Positions 14,996-15,321 of a stretch of DNA of 15,321 bases are shown piece by piece (within the stretch, counting starts at the first letter, position 1; each line of letters opens with the position of its first letter). The notes beneath the pieces were generated by a model. That model did not search any database and was not told where the DNA came from. It worked only from the letters and a program-made list of their open reading frames with translations. The position numbers and the translations under genes were made by a program. This DNA is from an uncultured Clostridium sp. (GTDB lineage Bacteria > Bacillota_A > Clostridia > TANB77 > CAG-508): the NCBI GenBank assembly GCA_947382445.1, contig CANCZH010000040.1, forward strand, positions 1-15,321, given 5' to 3'.

Positions 14996-15321
14996 ATGTT
15001 TATAGAAGTAAAGAAAAAAATATTACCAACGAACGATTATGCTTTTAAAAAGATTTTTGGAAGTGCAGGTAATGAAGATATAACAAAAGATTTATTAAAT
15101 TCTATATTATTAAAGAAAGTAAAAAATATAGAATTAGACTGTAATCCAATATTAGAAAAGAATATATATAGTGGAAAAACTGTAGTACTAGATATAAAAG
15201 CAAGACTTAATAATGAAAGTTTATGCAATATTGAGATGCAAATTGCAAGTCAAAAACATATTGCAAAAAGAATGCTGTATTATTGGAGTAAGCTATATTC
15301 ATCAGAAATAGGAGAAGGGGA
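14996..15321 (+). CDS. Rpn-family (PD-(D/E)XK) nuclease/transposase, N-terminal part
   Basis: Seen: an open frame of 108 codons from ATG 14996 to the window edge. It starts MFIEVKKKILPTNDYAFKKIFG, then has LDIKARLNN and NIEMQIA (catalytic D...E-x-Q of the PD-(D/E)XK fold), then KRMLYYWSKLYS. AGGAG (14989-14993) is only 2 nt before the ATG, so the exact start is uncertain; no better in-frame start is visible. Known: this is the Rpn/PDDEXK_2 family (TIGR01784-like), with NDYAFKKIFG and RMLYYWSKLYS as typical landmarks. Members are often called transposases; E. coli Rpn proteins are DNA endonucleases that promote RecA-independent recombination. The family is mobile and multi-copy, which supports an accessory character for this end of the window. 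The rest of the gene is outside. Confidence 0.85.
   Translation, partial: MFIEVKKKILPTNDYAFKKIFGSAGNEDITKDLLNSILLKKVKNIELDCNPILEKNIYSGKTVVLDIKARLNNESLCNIEMQIASQKHIAKRMLYYWSKLYSSEIGEG

Noticed and set aside
1..15321. CRISPR arrays, tRNA or rRNA genes
   Set aside because: No regularly spaced repeats, cloverleaf-like segments or rRNA-like sequence were seen on either strand.

Overview
The window is AT-rich DNA of a low-GC, Gram-positive, spore-forming Clostridia-type bacterium. The evidence is AGGAGG-type ribosome binding sites with ATG, GTG and TTG starts, a four-subunit ferredoxin-dependent oxoacid oxidoreductase, and the conserved ftsA-ftsZ-spoIIGA-sigE block. I cannot name a species; an anaerobic, possibly gut-associated Clostridia lineage is an inference.

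Layout. (1) Positions 1-2359, minus strand: a membrane-anchored protein of unknown function, then the gamma, delta and partial alpha subunits of a pyruvate/2-oxoacid:ferredoxin oxidoreductase, with two long AT-rich intergenic hairpins. (2) Positions 2403-2566: a divergent promoter region. (3) Positions 2566-6183, plus strand: minD, minE (with a long Lys/Glu-rich tail), a rodA-type SEDS glycosyltransferase gene and a DusB-type tRNA dihydrouridine synthase gene, ending at a terminator. No minC lies next to minD. (4) Positions 6300-8916: ftsA and ftsZ from their own promoter, ending at a strong terminator. (5) Positions 8929-10568: spoIIGA and sigE, the mother-cell sporulation protease and its sigma factor; spoIIGA is split by a frameshift at an A7 run. 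(6) Positions 10569-15321: an accessory-looking stretch with an AAA ATPase/DUF4143 protein, a spacer of about 390 bases, a broken gene for a large Cys-rich, Ig-like surface protein, and the start of an Rpn-type PD-(D/E)XK nuclease/transposase gene.

How the genes fit together. Regions 3 to 5 form one morphogenesis programme. MinDE positions the septum, RodA polymerises wall glycan, FtsA/FtsZ build the division ring, and SpoIIGA/SigE act after the asymmetric sporulation septum forms. The most informative regulatory signal is that the minD and ftsA promoters share the same architecture. Each has TGTAAT direct repeats with an 11-bp period on the minus strand, matching the known WalR (YycF) box TGTWAH-N5-TGTWAH, placed in the same register in front of a TTGACTTTTT -35 region. 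This suggests that the cell-wall-sensing WalRK system co-regulates FtsAZ and the Min/RodA operon.

The window holds three apparent coding lesions: A7 in spoIIGA, a (TA)5(CA)3 tract and an in-frame TAA in the surface-protein gene. Each could be real decay, reversible switching or sequence error, and re-reading the raw data would separate these.
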